Counted from the stretch's first letter, positions 46,255 through 55,453 are shown. The stretch: DNA of 64,000 nucleotides from Flavobacterium defluvii (GCF_900129555.1 NZ_FQWC01000004.1:309645-373644), one strand, 5' to 3'. Translations and numbers: made by a program. The notes: generated by a model not told the origin, from the letters alone.

Positions 46255-47415
46255 TTATAAGTTATTAGAATAAAATAAATTAATTTTGTCAATTACAAAT
46301 TCTTGTTCCTCAGCTGTCAATGTAGGATACATTGGCAGGCTTATGCACTTTGAATAGTAATCTTCTGCTTTACTTAAATCAGTATCATTATTATATCCAA
46401 TTTCTCTATAATAAGGCAATTGATGAACAGGTATATAATGAATTTGAGCATAAATCTTATTTTGATGTAAATAATCATAAAGCCCTTTTCTATCTTCAAC
46501 TTCAATTACAAAAAGATGATGTGCATTTAAAAATTTATCCGGTAAGCTTTGAAACGTAATCTTTCCTTCAAACGCTTTTTTATACTTCTGAGCAATTTCA
46601 TTTCTCTTTTCTACTCCCTTTTCATTTCTTGCAAGTTGAGAAATTCCTAGTGCTGCTTGAAAATCAGTTATTCTATAATTATATCCTAATGTCTGCATTT
46701 CATAAAACCAACCACCCTGATTTTCTGACATATTGTCTTTTGTAATTCCATGAGAACGTAAAAGCAATAATTTTTTATAAACTTCATCAGAATTGGTAGT
46801 TACCATTCCTCCTTCTCCACATGCAATATGTTTTACAGGATGGAATGAAAAAACCGCAGCATCTGCATAAACTCCATTTCCACAAAACTGTTTTTGGTTT
46901 TTAGAATCCATAAAATACCCTCCAGGGGCATGACATGCATCCTCCAAAATCCATAAGCCGTGTTCATCAGCTAATTTTCTAAAAGCTTCTAAATCTACTG
47001 GTAATCCAGCAAAATCAACAGGAATTATTCCTTTAAAAAAACCTTTTGGTTTGCTTTCTATTAATTCTTTGGTTTTTTCAAGAGACAATAAATAAGTATC
47101 TCTGTCAATATCTGCAAACCAAACTTCTGCACCTACAAATCGTGCACAATTTGCTGAAGCCGCAAAAGTTATTGGAGTAGTGATTACTCTGTCTCCTTCT
47201 TGCAACCCTAAAGCCATAACCCCAATATGAAGACCTGCAGTTGCATTGTTAACTGCTACAGCATATTTAGAATTGACAGATTTTGCAAATTTCTCTTCAA
47301 ATTCTTTTATTTTAGGCCCCTGAGTTAAAAAATCTGATTTTAAAGTTTCTATTACAACTCTAACATCTTCATCTGTTATATCTTGCCTTCCATAAGGAAT
47401 AATTTTATTTTCCAT
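46255..47415 (-). CDS. pseC: UDP-4-amino-4,6-dideoxy-altrosamine-forming aminotransferase
   Basis: Adds the 4-amino group to the UDP-4-keto sugar made by PseB. The 386-residue PLP enzyme has VNNATAGLHIGVMALG, TTPITFAASANCARFVGAEV, EDACHAPGG and the PLP lysine Lys195 in FSFHPVKHIACGEGGMV. It continues with GYNYRITDFQAALG, as in PseC. It starts in a one-base overlap with the pseB stop, the usual pseB-pseC arrangement. Confidence 0.93.
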   Translation of the reverse strand: MENKIIPYGRQDITDEDVRVVIETLKSDFLTQGPKIKEFEEKFAKSVNSKYAVAVNNATAGLHIGVMALGLQEGDRVITTPITFAASANCARFVGAEVWFADIDRDTYLLSLEKTKELIESKPKGFFKGIIPVDFAGLPVDLEAFRKLADEHGLWILEDACHAPGGYFMDSKNQKQFCGNGVYADAAVFSFHPVKHIACGEGGMVTTNSDEVYKKLLLLRSHGITKDNMSENQGGWFYEMQTLGYNYRITDFQAALGISQLARNEKGVEKRNEIAQKYKKAFEGKITFQSLPDKFLNAHHLFVIEVEDRKGLYDYLHQNKIYAQIHYIPVHQLPYYREIGYNNDTDLSKAEDYYSKCISLPMYPTLTAEEQEFVIDKINLFYSNNL

Positions 47416-48425
47416 TATACTTCAAAATTAGCATCAACGTGTTCTGTAATCAAAGTTCGCAAAGTATCAACAGTCTCCCAGTCTTCATTTGAACCAGAGT
47501 TGTAATTAAATCCATCTTCTACTTTTTTAGCATTAAAATGACTTAAATATTCCTGCAGTTTGAAATTAGGAACAGATGGAAGAATTGTATAATATTTACC
47601 TAAATCGTACGTATAAAAGGAATCAGAAGCTGTAATCATTTCTTCATGTATTTTTTCACCTGGTCTAATCCCTACAATTTCAAGAGGGCAATCTGGTGCT
47701 ATTGCTTTTGCTACATCTGTTATTCTATACGATGGTATTTTAGGTATAAAAATTTCTCCCCCCCAAGCATGTTCCATAGCATGCATAACCATATCAACTC
47801 CTCCTTGCAGAGATATATTGAATCGTGTCATAGACATATTGGTAATAGGTAGTTTTCCTTCTTTCTTTTTATTAATAAAAAACGGAATTACGGATCCATT
47901 TGATCCCATTACGTTTCCATATCTAACTACTGAAAATTTTATAGGATTAAATCCCTTTATATTGTTTGCTGCAACAAATAACTTATCAGAGGTCAATTTT
48001 GTAGCTCCATAAAGATTAATTGGCGCACAAGCTTTATCAGTTGATAAAGCGACAACATTTTTCACATTGGTTTGCATTGCTGCATGAATAACATTCTGAG
48101 CACCTCCTATATTTGTTTTTATGCATTCATCAGGATTATATTCAGCCAGATGCACATGTTTCATAGCTGCTGCATGGATCACATAATCTACTCCTTGAAA
48201 AGCTCTTACTAATCTTTGTTCATCTCTAACGTCACCCAAAAAAAATCGAATCTGAGGATAGTTGCTTAATGGATATTCCTGAGCCATTTGAAATTGTTTT
48301 TGCTCATCTCTAGAGAATATAATTACTTTTTTAACTAATGGGTAAGTACTAAAAATATGCTTTGTTAGTGCTTTACCAAGAGATCCTGTTCCTCCTGTTA
48401 TTAAAATTGTTTTATTGTTCAACAT
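47415..48425 (-). CDS. pseB: UDP-N-acetylglucosamine 4,6-dehydratase (inverting)
   Basis: First step of pseudaminic acid synthesis: C4 oxidation, C6 deoxygenation and C5 inversion of UDP-GlcNAc. The 336-residue soluble SDR has ILITGGTGSLGKALTK (7-22), HAAAMKHVHLAEYNPDE and the catalytic STDKACAPINLYGATKL (128-144) with Asp130, Lys131, Tyr139 and Lys143. It also has SVVRYGNVMGSNGSVIPFF. It lacks the membrane domain of the PglF-like protein at 18394. Confidence 0.94.
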   Translation of the reverse strand: MLNNKTILITGGTGSLGKALTKHIFSTYPLVKKVIIFSRDEQKQFQMAQEYPLSNYPQIRFFLGDVRDEQRLVRAFQGVDYVIHAAAMKHVHLAEYNPDECIKTNIGGAQNVIHAAMQTNVKNVVALSTDKACAPINLYGATKLTSDKLFVAANNIKGFNPIKFSVVRYGNVMGSNGSVIPFFINKKKEGKLPITNMSMTRFNISLQGGVDMVMHAMEHAWGGEIFIPKIPSYRITDVAKAIAPDCPLEIVGIRPGEKIHEEMITASDSFYTYDLGKYYTILPSVPNFKLQEYLSHFNAKKVEDGFNYNSGSNEDWETVDTLRTLITEHVDANFEV

Positions 48426-48457
48426 ATAATAGTTGTTATAAATATTAAAAAAAAGAT

Positions 48458-49525
48458 TTAAATTAATCGTTTAACTATACGTTTAATAATTAAATAAATC
48501 AACATTAAAAAACCTCCTAAAAAACCTCCAAAGATTATACCTTTTGCTTTACCAAAGCGTTCTTTAAACAATGGCAATATAGGCTTATCTATTACTTGAA
48601 TAAGGGGAGTTTCTCTACGCAAAGTAACTTTTGCTAATTCTGTTTGTTTTACCAGTTCTGTAAGGATAGCTGTATTAGCCTGAACATCTACCTGTCTTCG
48701 AACTGATGGCGCTTTCCGAACATTAAGAGCAGGATTTAAGTTAAAAGTATTATCATTAGCTACAGCAACACCCGTAATTGCCCCATTAAGCTCACTTCGA
48801 ATAGAATCAGTTTGTCTTTGAAGTATATTCATGTTTAATCTGGCTTTTTTGCTTTTGGTATCTATGTAAAAATTTCCAACTTGTTGAACCAACCCTTCAC
48901 AAAAATATTTTGAAAAAAGCTCATCGCTTGAAGAAACTTCAACAGTGATGATTGATATTTTTTTATCTTTTTGATCAACACTTAATCCCCCTTTTGATAA
49001 TCTGTCAAAAATAATCCCTAAAATACTATCTTGAACTCGATTAAAATTTTGACGCTGTGAATTAGGTAAAAACTGAATCTTTTTTAATTTCAAATCTTTA
49101 TCCCATTTTTCTCTCCAGTCATTATTTTTAATATACATCTCAGCCAAAGAAATAGTCTTACCATCTACAGTAACAGGTGATAAAAGTGTTTTTTCAACCA
49201 TATATCTTGATTTAAACAGCTCAGTTAAATTACTCCCGGAAAACATTCCCCCACCACTTCCGCCTAAATCTAATCCAAGTGTACTAGCCAAGCCTAATGC
49301 TCCACCAAATCCTCCTCCAGCTTTTTCATCTTCTAGAGCAAAGGATAATTTGGCAGTATAAATTGGCTTTTTTATTAGTGAGTAACCAATTCCTAAAAAT
49401 GCTCCTAATATTCCTGCCAGCATTATAATTTTCCATTTAGAAAATAGATAGGCTGTCCATTCTTTTAATTTTATAATTAATTCTTTCAATGAAATTTCAT
49501 CATTTTCAAAAGCAATATTATCCAT
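48458..49525 (-). CDS. Wzz-type polysaccharide chain-length determinant
   Basis: A 355-residue inner-membrane protein with an N-terminal helix (about 36-52, IMLAGILGAFLGIGYSLI), a periplasmic domain with coiled-coil-forming stretches, and a C-terminal helix (about 330-350, IIFGGFLGGFLMLIYLII). LKEWTAYLFSKWKII at the start is the usual cytoplasmic entry. A Gly-rich region follows the first helix. No kinase domain is attached. It pairs with the SLBB export protein six bases upstream. Confidence 0.84.
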   Translation of the reverse strand: MDNIAFENDEISLKELIIKLKEWTAYLFSKWKIIMLAGILGAFLGIGYSLIKKPIYTAKLSFALEDEKAGGGFGGALGLASTLGLDLGGSGGGMFSGSNLTELFKSRYMVEKTLLSPVTVDGKTISLAEMYIKNNDWREKWDKDLKLKKIQFLPNSQRQNFNRVQDSILGIIFDRLSKGGLSVDQKDKKISIITVEVSSSDELFSKYFCEGLVQQVGNFYIDTKSKKARLNMNILQRQTDSIRSELNGAITGVAVANDNTFNLNPALNVRKAPSVRRQVDVQANTAILTELVKQTELAKVTLRRETPLIQVIDKPILPLFKERFGKAKGIIFGGFLGGFLMLIYLIIKRIVKRLI

Positions 49526-49530
49526 TTAAT

Positions 49531-51939
49531 TTATTTAAAAGCTGTTACTATTAATAATGCCAGACTAGTTAATACACTTCCAATACTAACCCATTCTCCT
49601 GTACTCATTTTTTTAGTTTCAGGTTTTTCAGGAACAACAATTTGTGAATCAGGTTCGACTGAAGGATATGCTCTGAAAAATAAAAATGATTTTGTTACAT
49701 CTGCCTTACCATTTGGATATATAATATATGCCTTTCTCTTCCATCCTTTATTATTAACTCCCCCTACAGCATTAATGTAATATTTAAATCCTTTTCCGCT
49801 TCTATATGGAATTTCAGATGTTAATAATACATTTCCTGTCACTTTAACACCTTCATTATATACAGCTACTTCAATCTCATCGCCTGGAAATAATGTAACA
49901 TTAGAATAATGATCTTTATCTTTCTCTATTTTTTCCCAGTTAATAGGAATTGTAGAAAATTTTATATCCGCTAATTTTTCTTTTAAAGAATCATTTTTAG
50001 ATAAATTTAAATCTACACTTTCTAATTTTTCTAATTCGTCTTTCTTAATAGGTCTTTTTATTTTCATTCCCTCAACATTTGATATAGTAGTTAATCCTCC
50101 AGCTCTCATAACTATATCATATACTTTCTCTTTCTTGTTTGCTAATACATATTTTCCTGGGTATGCAACTGCACCAGAAATAGTTACCATTTGAGGTTTT
50201 TCATAAACAGCTATTCTACGAATATTAATAACATCAAAAGGTTTTAAAATAAAGTTTTTCGCTTGCTCATTATTATCGGACGAAATTTCAAGCTGCAGCA
50301 ATTCAATACGTTTTGGATCTTTATCATTTATCACATCTGACTTAACCATTCTAGCAACTTCTACTCGTTTAGATGCAGATCCAGTTAATCCACCTACTTG
50401 AACTATTAAATCATTTAAAGTCAGATTTTCAACATAATCATATACTCCAGGTTTTTTTACTTCTCCATCTATGGTTACTTTATATTCTTCTCTAAAATCC
50501 AAAATAGAATATACAGTAACAACATCTTCTCTCTTTAATTCAATATCCGAATTTAGATCTCCTGTTAATGCTGCATTCAAATCAACATTTACAATCTCTA
50601 CTGTTAAATCTGATTTCAAGCGAATTATCCTTGCTCTTTTACTATATGCATCTTCCTTTAATCCTTCGGCTCTGGCAATAAGATCGGAAATCCTCATACC
50701 TTCTGTAAAAGAATAATAATCCGGTCTGAAAACTGCACCTTCAATTTTAATACGATTTTCAAATCTATCTAAAATTTTTGTTACCCTGAAAACATCACCT
50801 GAATGCGGAATATAGGAACTAAAATCACTTTCGTTTATATCGTGAACTTTAAATTCTTTTCCAGTTTTTTGCAATACATTTACTGATGCTGTATAAGCAA
50901 ATTCGTTAAATCCTGACGCAAAGTTTAATAAATCTGAAAAAGTTTCTCCTTTTTTCATTTCAAAAACACCAGGACGCTTAACTTCCCCATCAACTTTAAC
51001 TCTTTCACTATAAGCAGGGATTCTGATAACATCATTGTCTTTTAAATTAACATTATCTGATTGATCTCCTTTTACCAAAAATCTATAGATATCTATATTT
51101 TTAAAAACTTTATTATTTCGTATCAATTCTATATTTCTATAACTGCCATTTTTACCCGGTCCGCCAGCTAAGTGTAGAGCGTTATAAACTGTAGCTAAAG
51201 AAGAAATTGAATAATTTCCGGGTTGTTTTCCTCCTATTACTGTAATTTTAATAGTACGTATTTGATTAAGACTGACGCTCACTTGAGATTGTCCTGAACG
51301 TACTGTGCTGTAAACATTCGCAATTGCTGCTTTAATTTTTTGCGTGGCCGCTTCAATTGGCATTCCTGCAACAGCAATTTGTCCTACATATTGAATACTT
51401 ATTCTTCCTTCTGTACTAACAGGGATACTTGCACTAAATTCTTGTACACCATATATACTTATTTGTAGCTCATCACCTGGCCCTAAAATATAATTAACTG
51501 GTGTGGCTAATTTTAAATCTGGTTCAAAATTTAAATTAGGAGTATCAAAAAGTTCCGAGCCAAAGATTAAAGCATTCGTAGAATCCTTTACTTTATTATT
51601 AACAATTTTTTCCTGAGTTCTTCCAAATTCAGCTTTAGTTTTATCTTTATCTAATGAATTGTTCTTATTTGTAGAACTATTAGACATAGCATTTAATCTT
51701 ATTTTTAGCTTCTCAAATTCTTCTTGACTCATACCTTTTGATATTGCAATAGGTTCAGCTTCATCAATAGTCATATTGTTGCTTTTTAGTTGTGCACTAA
51801 TTTTAGCAATATCATCTTGTGATAAATAATCTACCTTTATTGTGCTCAAGTCTTTAGATTTGAGCACATCTTGTCCATAAACATTCAAAGATGTTACTAA
51901 AACTAAAAATAGGGTAAGAACGTATGCTATTTTTTTCAT
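49531..51939 (-). CDS. SLBB-domain polysaccharide export outer-membrane protein (large, multi-repeat)
   Basis: An 802-residue exported protein, about twice the length of E. coli Wza. It has a signal peptide (KKIAYVLTLFLVLVTSLNVYG), a coiled N-terminal region, and a polysaccharide-export domain with LGPGDELQISIYGVQEFS. Serial SLBB repeats follow (for example VSVSLNQIRTIKITVIGGK, VKVDGEVKRPGVFEM, VTIDGEVKKPGVYDY and MVTISGAVAYPGKY). A C-terminal hydrophobic helix SIGSVLTSLALLIVTAF ends it. I start it at ATG 51939; the ATG at 52002 overlaps rmlB. Confidence 0.88.
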   Translation of the reverse strand: MKKIAYVLTLFLVLVTSLNVYGQDVLKSKDLSTIKVDYLSQDDIAKISAQLKSNNMTIDEAEPIAISKGMSQEEFEKLKIRLNAMSNSSTNKNNSLDKDKTKAEFGRTQEKIVNNKVKDSTNALIFGSELFDTPNLNFEPDLKLATPVNYILGPGDELQISIYGVQEFSASIPVSTEGRISIQYVGQIAVAGMPIEAATQKIKAAIANVYSTVRSGQSQVSVSLNQIRTIKITVIGGKQPGNYSISSLATVYNALHLAGGPGKNGSYRNIELIRNNKVFKNIDIYRFLVKGDQSDNVNLKDNDVIRIPAYSERVKVDGEVKRPGVFEMKKGETFSDLLNFASGFNEFAYTASVNVLQKTGKEFKVHDINESDFSSYIPHSGDVFRVTKILDRFENRIKIEGAVFRPDYYSFTEGMRISDLIARAEGLKEDAYSKRARIIRLKSDLTVEIVNVDLNAALTGDLNSDIELKREDVVTVYSILDFREEYKVTIDGEVKKPGVYDYVENLTLNDLIVQVGGLTGSASKRVEVARMVKSDVINDKDPKRIELLQLEISSDNNEQAKNFILKPFDVINIRRIAVYEKPQMVTISGAVAYPGKYVLANKKEKVYDIVMRAGGLTTISNVEGMKIKRPIKKDELEKLESVDLNLSKNDSLKEKLADIKFSTIPINWEKIEKDKDHYSNVTLFPGDEIEVAVYNEGVKVTGNVLLTSEIPYRSGKGFKYYINAVGGVNNKGWKRKAYIIYPNGKADVTKSFLFFRAYPSVEPDSQIVVPEKPETKKMSTGEWVSIGSVLTSLALLIVTAFK

Positions 51940-51952
51940 GTAAATAAAATGT

Positions 51953-52999
51953 TTAAGAATATTGTTTTTGATAATAATCTTTGTATGATCCTGAAGTAAC
52001 ATTTTTCAGCCACTCTTGATTATTCAAATACCAATTTATTGTTTTTTCTAATCCTTCTTCAAAGGTTACAGATGGTTTCCATCCTAATTCCTTATTTATT
52101 TTTGATGCATCAATTGCATAACGTAAATCATGGCCTGGTCTATCTTTAACGTATGTAATTAGTTCTTGAGAAGTCCCTTCGATTCTACCTAACTTTTGAT
52201 CCATTAAATTACATAATAGTTTAACTAATTCAATGTTTTTCCATTCATTAAATCCACCAATATTATAAGTTTCATGATTTTTTCCCTTGTGGAAAACTAA
52301 GTCTATTGCAACAGCATGATCTTCAACAAATAACCAGTCACGAGTGTAATTTCCATCTCCATACAAAGGCAATGGGTTATTATTTATAATATTATTAATA
52401 AATAGTGGGATCAATTTTTCAGGAAAATGATACGGTCCATAATTATTAGAACAATTTGTTAAAATATAAGGTAAGTCATATGTTTCTCCATAAGCCCTAA
52501 CAAAATGATCAGAACTGGCTTTTGATGCAGAATAAGGTGAATTTGGATCATACGGAGTATCCTCTGTAAAAAGCCCTTCCGTACCAAGAGAACCATATAC
52601 TTCATCTGTACTAATATGGTGAAATCTTTTTCCTTCAAAATTCCCTTTCCATTGATTTTTTGCAACATTCAATAAATTCATTGTTCCAACAACATTTGTT
52701 TTTACAAAAGCTAATGGATCTTCAATAGAACGATCAACATGCGATTCTGCAGCTAAATGCAAAATTCCATCAAAATTATGTTTTGAAAAAAGATCGTTAA
52801 TAAAACTTTCATCAACAATATCTCCTTTTACAAAAGTATAATTTGGTTTATCCTGAATATCTTTTATGTTTTCCAGATTTCCTGCATAAGTTAATGCGTC
52901 CAAATTAAAAATCTGATAATTTGGGTATCTATTTACGAAACGTCTTACTACATGGGAACCAATAAATCCAGCCCCGCCAGTTATAAGAATTTTTTTCAT
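51953..52999 (-). CDS. rmlB: dTDP-glucose 4,6-dehydratase
   Basis: Second step of dTDP-L-rhamnose synthesis. The 348-residue SDR has ILITGGAGFIGSHVVRRF, HLAAESHVDRSI, HISTDEVYGSLG, SPYSASKASSDHFVRAY and TNCSNNYGPYHFPEKLIPLF, the full RmlB set. It stands about 30 kb from rmlA, rmlC and rmlD, five bases after the guanylyltransferase gene. Confidence 0.96.
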   Translation of the reverse strand: MKKILITGGAGFIGSHVVRRFVNRYPNYQIFNLDALTYAGNLENIKDIQDKPNYTFVKGDIVDESFINDLFSKHNFDGILHLAAESHVDRSIEDPLAFVKTNVVGTMNLLNVAKNQWKGNFEGKRFHHISTDEVYGSLGTEGLFTEDTPYDPNSPYSASKASSDHFVRAYGETYDLPYILTNCSNNYGPYHFPEKLIPLFINNIINNNPLPLYGDGNYTRDWLFVEDHAVAIDLVFHKGKNHETYNIGGFNEWKNIELVKLLCNLMDQKLGRIEGTSQELITYVKDRPGHDLRYAIDASKINKELGWKPSVTFEEGLEKTINWYLNNQEWLKNVTSGSYKDYYQKQYS

Positions 53000-53004
53000 C
53001 TTAA

Positions 53005-54012
53005 TTAATTTAATAAATCTGAATTTTGTTTTTCCAATTCACTATAGATATCTTTCACATCTTGCGAACTTTCTTTCTGAAGAATTAAATTTGCAGTTTT
53101 AGTATGAACAAATATAGTGTTTTGTAATCCTAAGAAAGTTGTATGATCATCACAACCGATAACCATGTTGCCATTTTTATCTATAGGATGCCCTTTTGTA
53201 ATCAAATATTCATAAACAGATTCAAACGATCCTAAATCTGACCATGAAAATGAAGCTGGTACAACTTTTATCTTTTTACTACGCTCCATAACTGCATAAT
53301 CAATACTGATGGATGGAATTTGTAAAGATAAATCCAAGTCTAGAAATCCTTCTTTGTGAGCTTCCCAAACAGCTTTAGATGCTTCATATACATCTGGCTG
53401 AAATTGTTTCAATTCATCGAGTAATACCCCTGCTTTAAAGCAGAACATTCCACTATTCCATAAAAAATTACCTCTTGCGATAAATTCTTTTGCAGTAGTT
53501 TCGTTTGGCTTTTCTCTAAATGACAGAACTTTATCACCTTTTGATTCAATATATCCATAACCTGTTTCAGGTTTGGTTGGAATAATTCCAAATGTCACTA
53601 TAAAGCCATCTTTTGCTTTGTTAATAGCTTCTTGAATTGCATTATTATAGTCATCCATTTTATCAATAATATGATCAGATGGAGTTATAATTAAAATGTC
53701 TTCGGGATTTGATGCAAATGCTGCAAATGCAATAGCAGCTGCTGTATTTCTTGGAGTAGCTTCGACAATGTTCACATAATCAGTTTTGGTTTTATCCATA
53801 ACTTTTCCGCTTAAATGATGATTATCAACATTTCCAACAACCATTACTTTATCAGCAAGGTGACTATTACGTTCTACAGTCATTTCAAATAATGACTTGT
53901 TTTCAAAAATTTCCAAATATTGTTTTGGCTGGCTTTTACGAGAAAGCGGCCATAATCTACTTCCTACTCCTCCAGTTAAAATAACATGTATAATTGAGTT
54001 GTTTTTTTCCAT
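53005..54012 (-). CDS. manC: Mannose-1-phosphate guanylyltransferase (short form)
   Basis: Makes GDP-mannose for gmd-fcl. The 335-residue nucleotidyltransferase has VILTGGVGSRLWPLSRKSQPKQ, TPRNTAAAIAFAAF, ITPSDHIID, FREKPNETTAKEF, NSGMFCFKAG and the DYAVMERS-type active-site run. It lacks the isomerase domain of long ManC proteins. No phosphomannomutase is visible in this window, so that step is supplied elsewhere. Confidence 0.92.
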   Translation of the reverse strand: MEKNNSIIHVILTGGVGSRLWPLSRKSQPKQYLEIFENKSLFEMTVERNSHLADKVMVVGNVDNHHLSGKVMDKTKTDYVNIVEATPRNTAAAIAFAAFASNPEDILIITPSDHIIDKMDDYNNAIQEAINKAKDGFIVTFGIIPTKPETGYGYIESKGDKVLSFREKPNETTAKEFIARGNFLWNSGMFCFKAGVLLDELKQFQPDVYEASKAVWEAHKEGFLDLDLSLQIPSISIDYAVMERSKKIKVVPASFSWSDLGSFESVYEYLITKGHPIDKNGNMVIGCDDHTTFLGLQNTIFVHTKTANLILQKESSQDVKDIYSELEKQNSDLLN

Positions 54013-54039
54013 TTTTATAAATTAAATAAGAATTAAAGT

Positions 54040-55323
54040 TTATAGTCTATTATCTGCTAATTCTCCTAAAACTCCTTTTACATCATATAATAGACTACTT
54101 TCTTTTTGCAATTCAGAAAAATTTAAATTTAAAAATTCATTATGTGCTACTCCTAAAACTATAGCATCAAATTTTTCTGTTGGCAAAGAATTTTTAGTAT
54201 CTAATTTGTATTCTTTTTTGACTTCTTCGATACTAGCTAAAGGGTCAAAAATTGTAACTACTATTCCGTATTCTTTTAATGCTTTTATTACATCAACTAT
54301 TTTAGTATTTCTTACGTCAGGACAGTTTTCTTTAAACGTAATTCCCAACATTAAAAGCTGAGCTCCATTAACAGAAACTCCTTTTTTAATCATAAGTTTT
54401 ACAATTTGTGAAGCAACATATTCACCCATGCTGTCATTTAAACGTCGTCCTGCTAAAATTATTTCAGGATGGTATCCAAATTCTTGCGCTCTTTGTGCCA
54501 AATAATAGGGATCAACTCCAATACAATGACCACCTACCAAACCTGGTTTGAATGGCAAAAAATTCCACTTTGTTCCAGCTGCCTTCAATACTTCCTGAGT
54601 ATCAATATTCATTAAATTGAATATTTTTGCTAATTCATTAACAAAAGCTATATTAATATCACGTTGAGAATTCTCAATTACTTTTGCGGCTTCTGCTACT
54701 TTTATAGAAGGTGCTAAATGTGTTCCTGCAATTATAACTGATTTATATAATGAATCGACTTTCTGGCCAATTTCCGGAGTTGAACCTGATGTAACCTTTA
54801 ATATTTTCTCAACAGTATGTTCCTTGTCTCCCGGATTTATTCTTTCAGGCGAATAACCAACGAAGAAATCTTCATTAAATTTTAATTCTGAAATTTTCTC
54901 CAAAACCGGCACACATTGCTCTTCTGTTACTCCTGGATATACGGTTGATTCGTAAATAACAATATCTCCCTTTTTTAATACTTTTCCAACAGATTCGCTA
55001 GACTTGTATAAAGGAGTAAGATCTGGACGATTATTTTTATCTACCGGAGTTGGAACTGTTATTATAAAATAATTACAGTTTGAAATATCCTCAAGAGAAC
55101 TTGTACAGTAAAGCCCAGCTTCGTTATTGATATCCTTTACCAATACTTTTTGTAGAGTTTCTTTGTCGACTTCTAATGTTGTATCGACACCTGAATTTAA
55201 GCTTTTAACTCTAGATTCATTAATATCAAAACCAACAACTGAATATTTTGTAGCAAATAATCTGGCTAACGGTAATCCAACATACCCCAAGCCAATAATA
55301 GCTATTTTTATATTTTCTTTCAA
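54040..55323 (-). CDS. UDP-N-acetyl-hexosamine 6-dehydrogenase (WbpA/TviB type), TTG start
   Basis: A 427-residue UDP-sugar dehydrogenase with AIIGLGYVGLPLARLFA (8-24), ESTVYPGVTEEQC, PERINPGD and the catalytic Cys267 in VGGHCIGVDPYYLAQ (263-277). These features match WbpA/TviB, which oxidise UDP-GlcNAc or UDP-GalNAc, more than UDP-glucose dehydrogenase. The 4-epimerase at 57569 would set GlcNAc or GalNAc. The first codon is TTG, bounded by a stop four codons upstream. It is the first gene after the leader at 55360-55400. Confidence 0.88.
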   Translation of the reverse strand: MKENIKIAIIGLGYVGLPLARLFATKYSVVGFDINESRVKSLNSGVDTTLEVDKETLQKVLVKDINNEAGLYCTSSLEDISNCNYFIITVPTPVDKNNRPDLTPLYKSSESVGKVLKKGDIVIYESTVYPGVTEEQCVPVLEKISELKFNEDFFVGYSPERINPGDKEHTVEKILKVTSGSTPEIGQKVDSLYKSVIIAGTHLAPSIKVAEAAKVIENSQRDINIAFVNELAKIFNLMNIDTQEVLKAAGTKWNFLPFKPGLVGGHCIGVDPYYLAQRAQEFGYHPEIILAGRRLNDSMGEYVASQIVKLMIKKGVSVNGAQLLMLGITFKENCPDVRNTKIVDVIKALKEYGIVVTIFDPLASIEEVKKEYKLDTKNSLPTEKFDAIVLGVAHNEFLNLNFSELQKESSLLYDVKGVLGELADNRL

Positions 55324-55359
55324 TTTAATTTTTCAATTTATTAGTTTCAATTACTAAAA

Positions 55360-55376
55360 CTCACGGCTTCGCCCTT
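55360..55376 (-). promoter_or_regulatory. Candidate elongation-control element in the leader
   Basis: On the minus strand this reads AAGGGCGAAGCCGTGAG, between the leader hairpin and the first gene. It has a small GGC-GAA-GCC stem and a superficial likeness to the JUMPstart/ops core used by RfaH. The link to UpxY is a guess from position. Confidence 0.3.
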
Positions 55377-55400
55377 CTGAGTCACAAACTAATGACTCAG
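55377..55400 (-). promoter_or_regulatory. Perfect inverted repeat in the leader of the long operon
   Basis: CTGAGTCA and TGACTCAG flank an eight-base loop, a perfect 8-base-pair stem near the 5' end of the predicted leader RNA (start expected near 55416). No T-run follows, so it is not a terminator. A regulator-binding or pause hairpin is likely. Confidence 0.6.
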
Positions 55401-55422
55401 ACACCCTAAAAAACAATTTTGG

Positions 55423-55453
55423 CAAATATAGCATATTCATTCTGTTTAATCAA
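55423..55453 (-). promoter_or_regulatory. Bacteroidota-type promoter for the 54040-and-downstream operon
   Basis: On the minus strand TTG (55453-55451) is followed after 20 bases by TATATTTG (55430-55423), a perfect TAnnTTTG -7 element at normal spacing. Transcription would start near 55416 and give a leader of about 93 bases. Confidence 0.75.

Noticed and set aside
52459..52668. Second minus-strand reading frame within rmlB.
   Set aside because: Overlaps the catalytic core of rmlB in another frame and shows no motif.
55377..55400. Reading the CTGAGTCA/TGACTCAG repeat as a terminator.
   Set aside because: No T-run follows the stem on the minus strand, and it lies just after the promoter; a regulatory hairpin is more likely.
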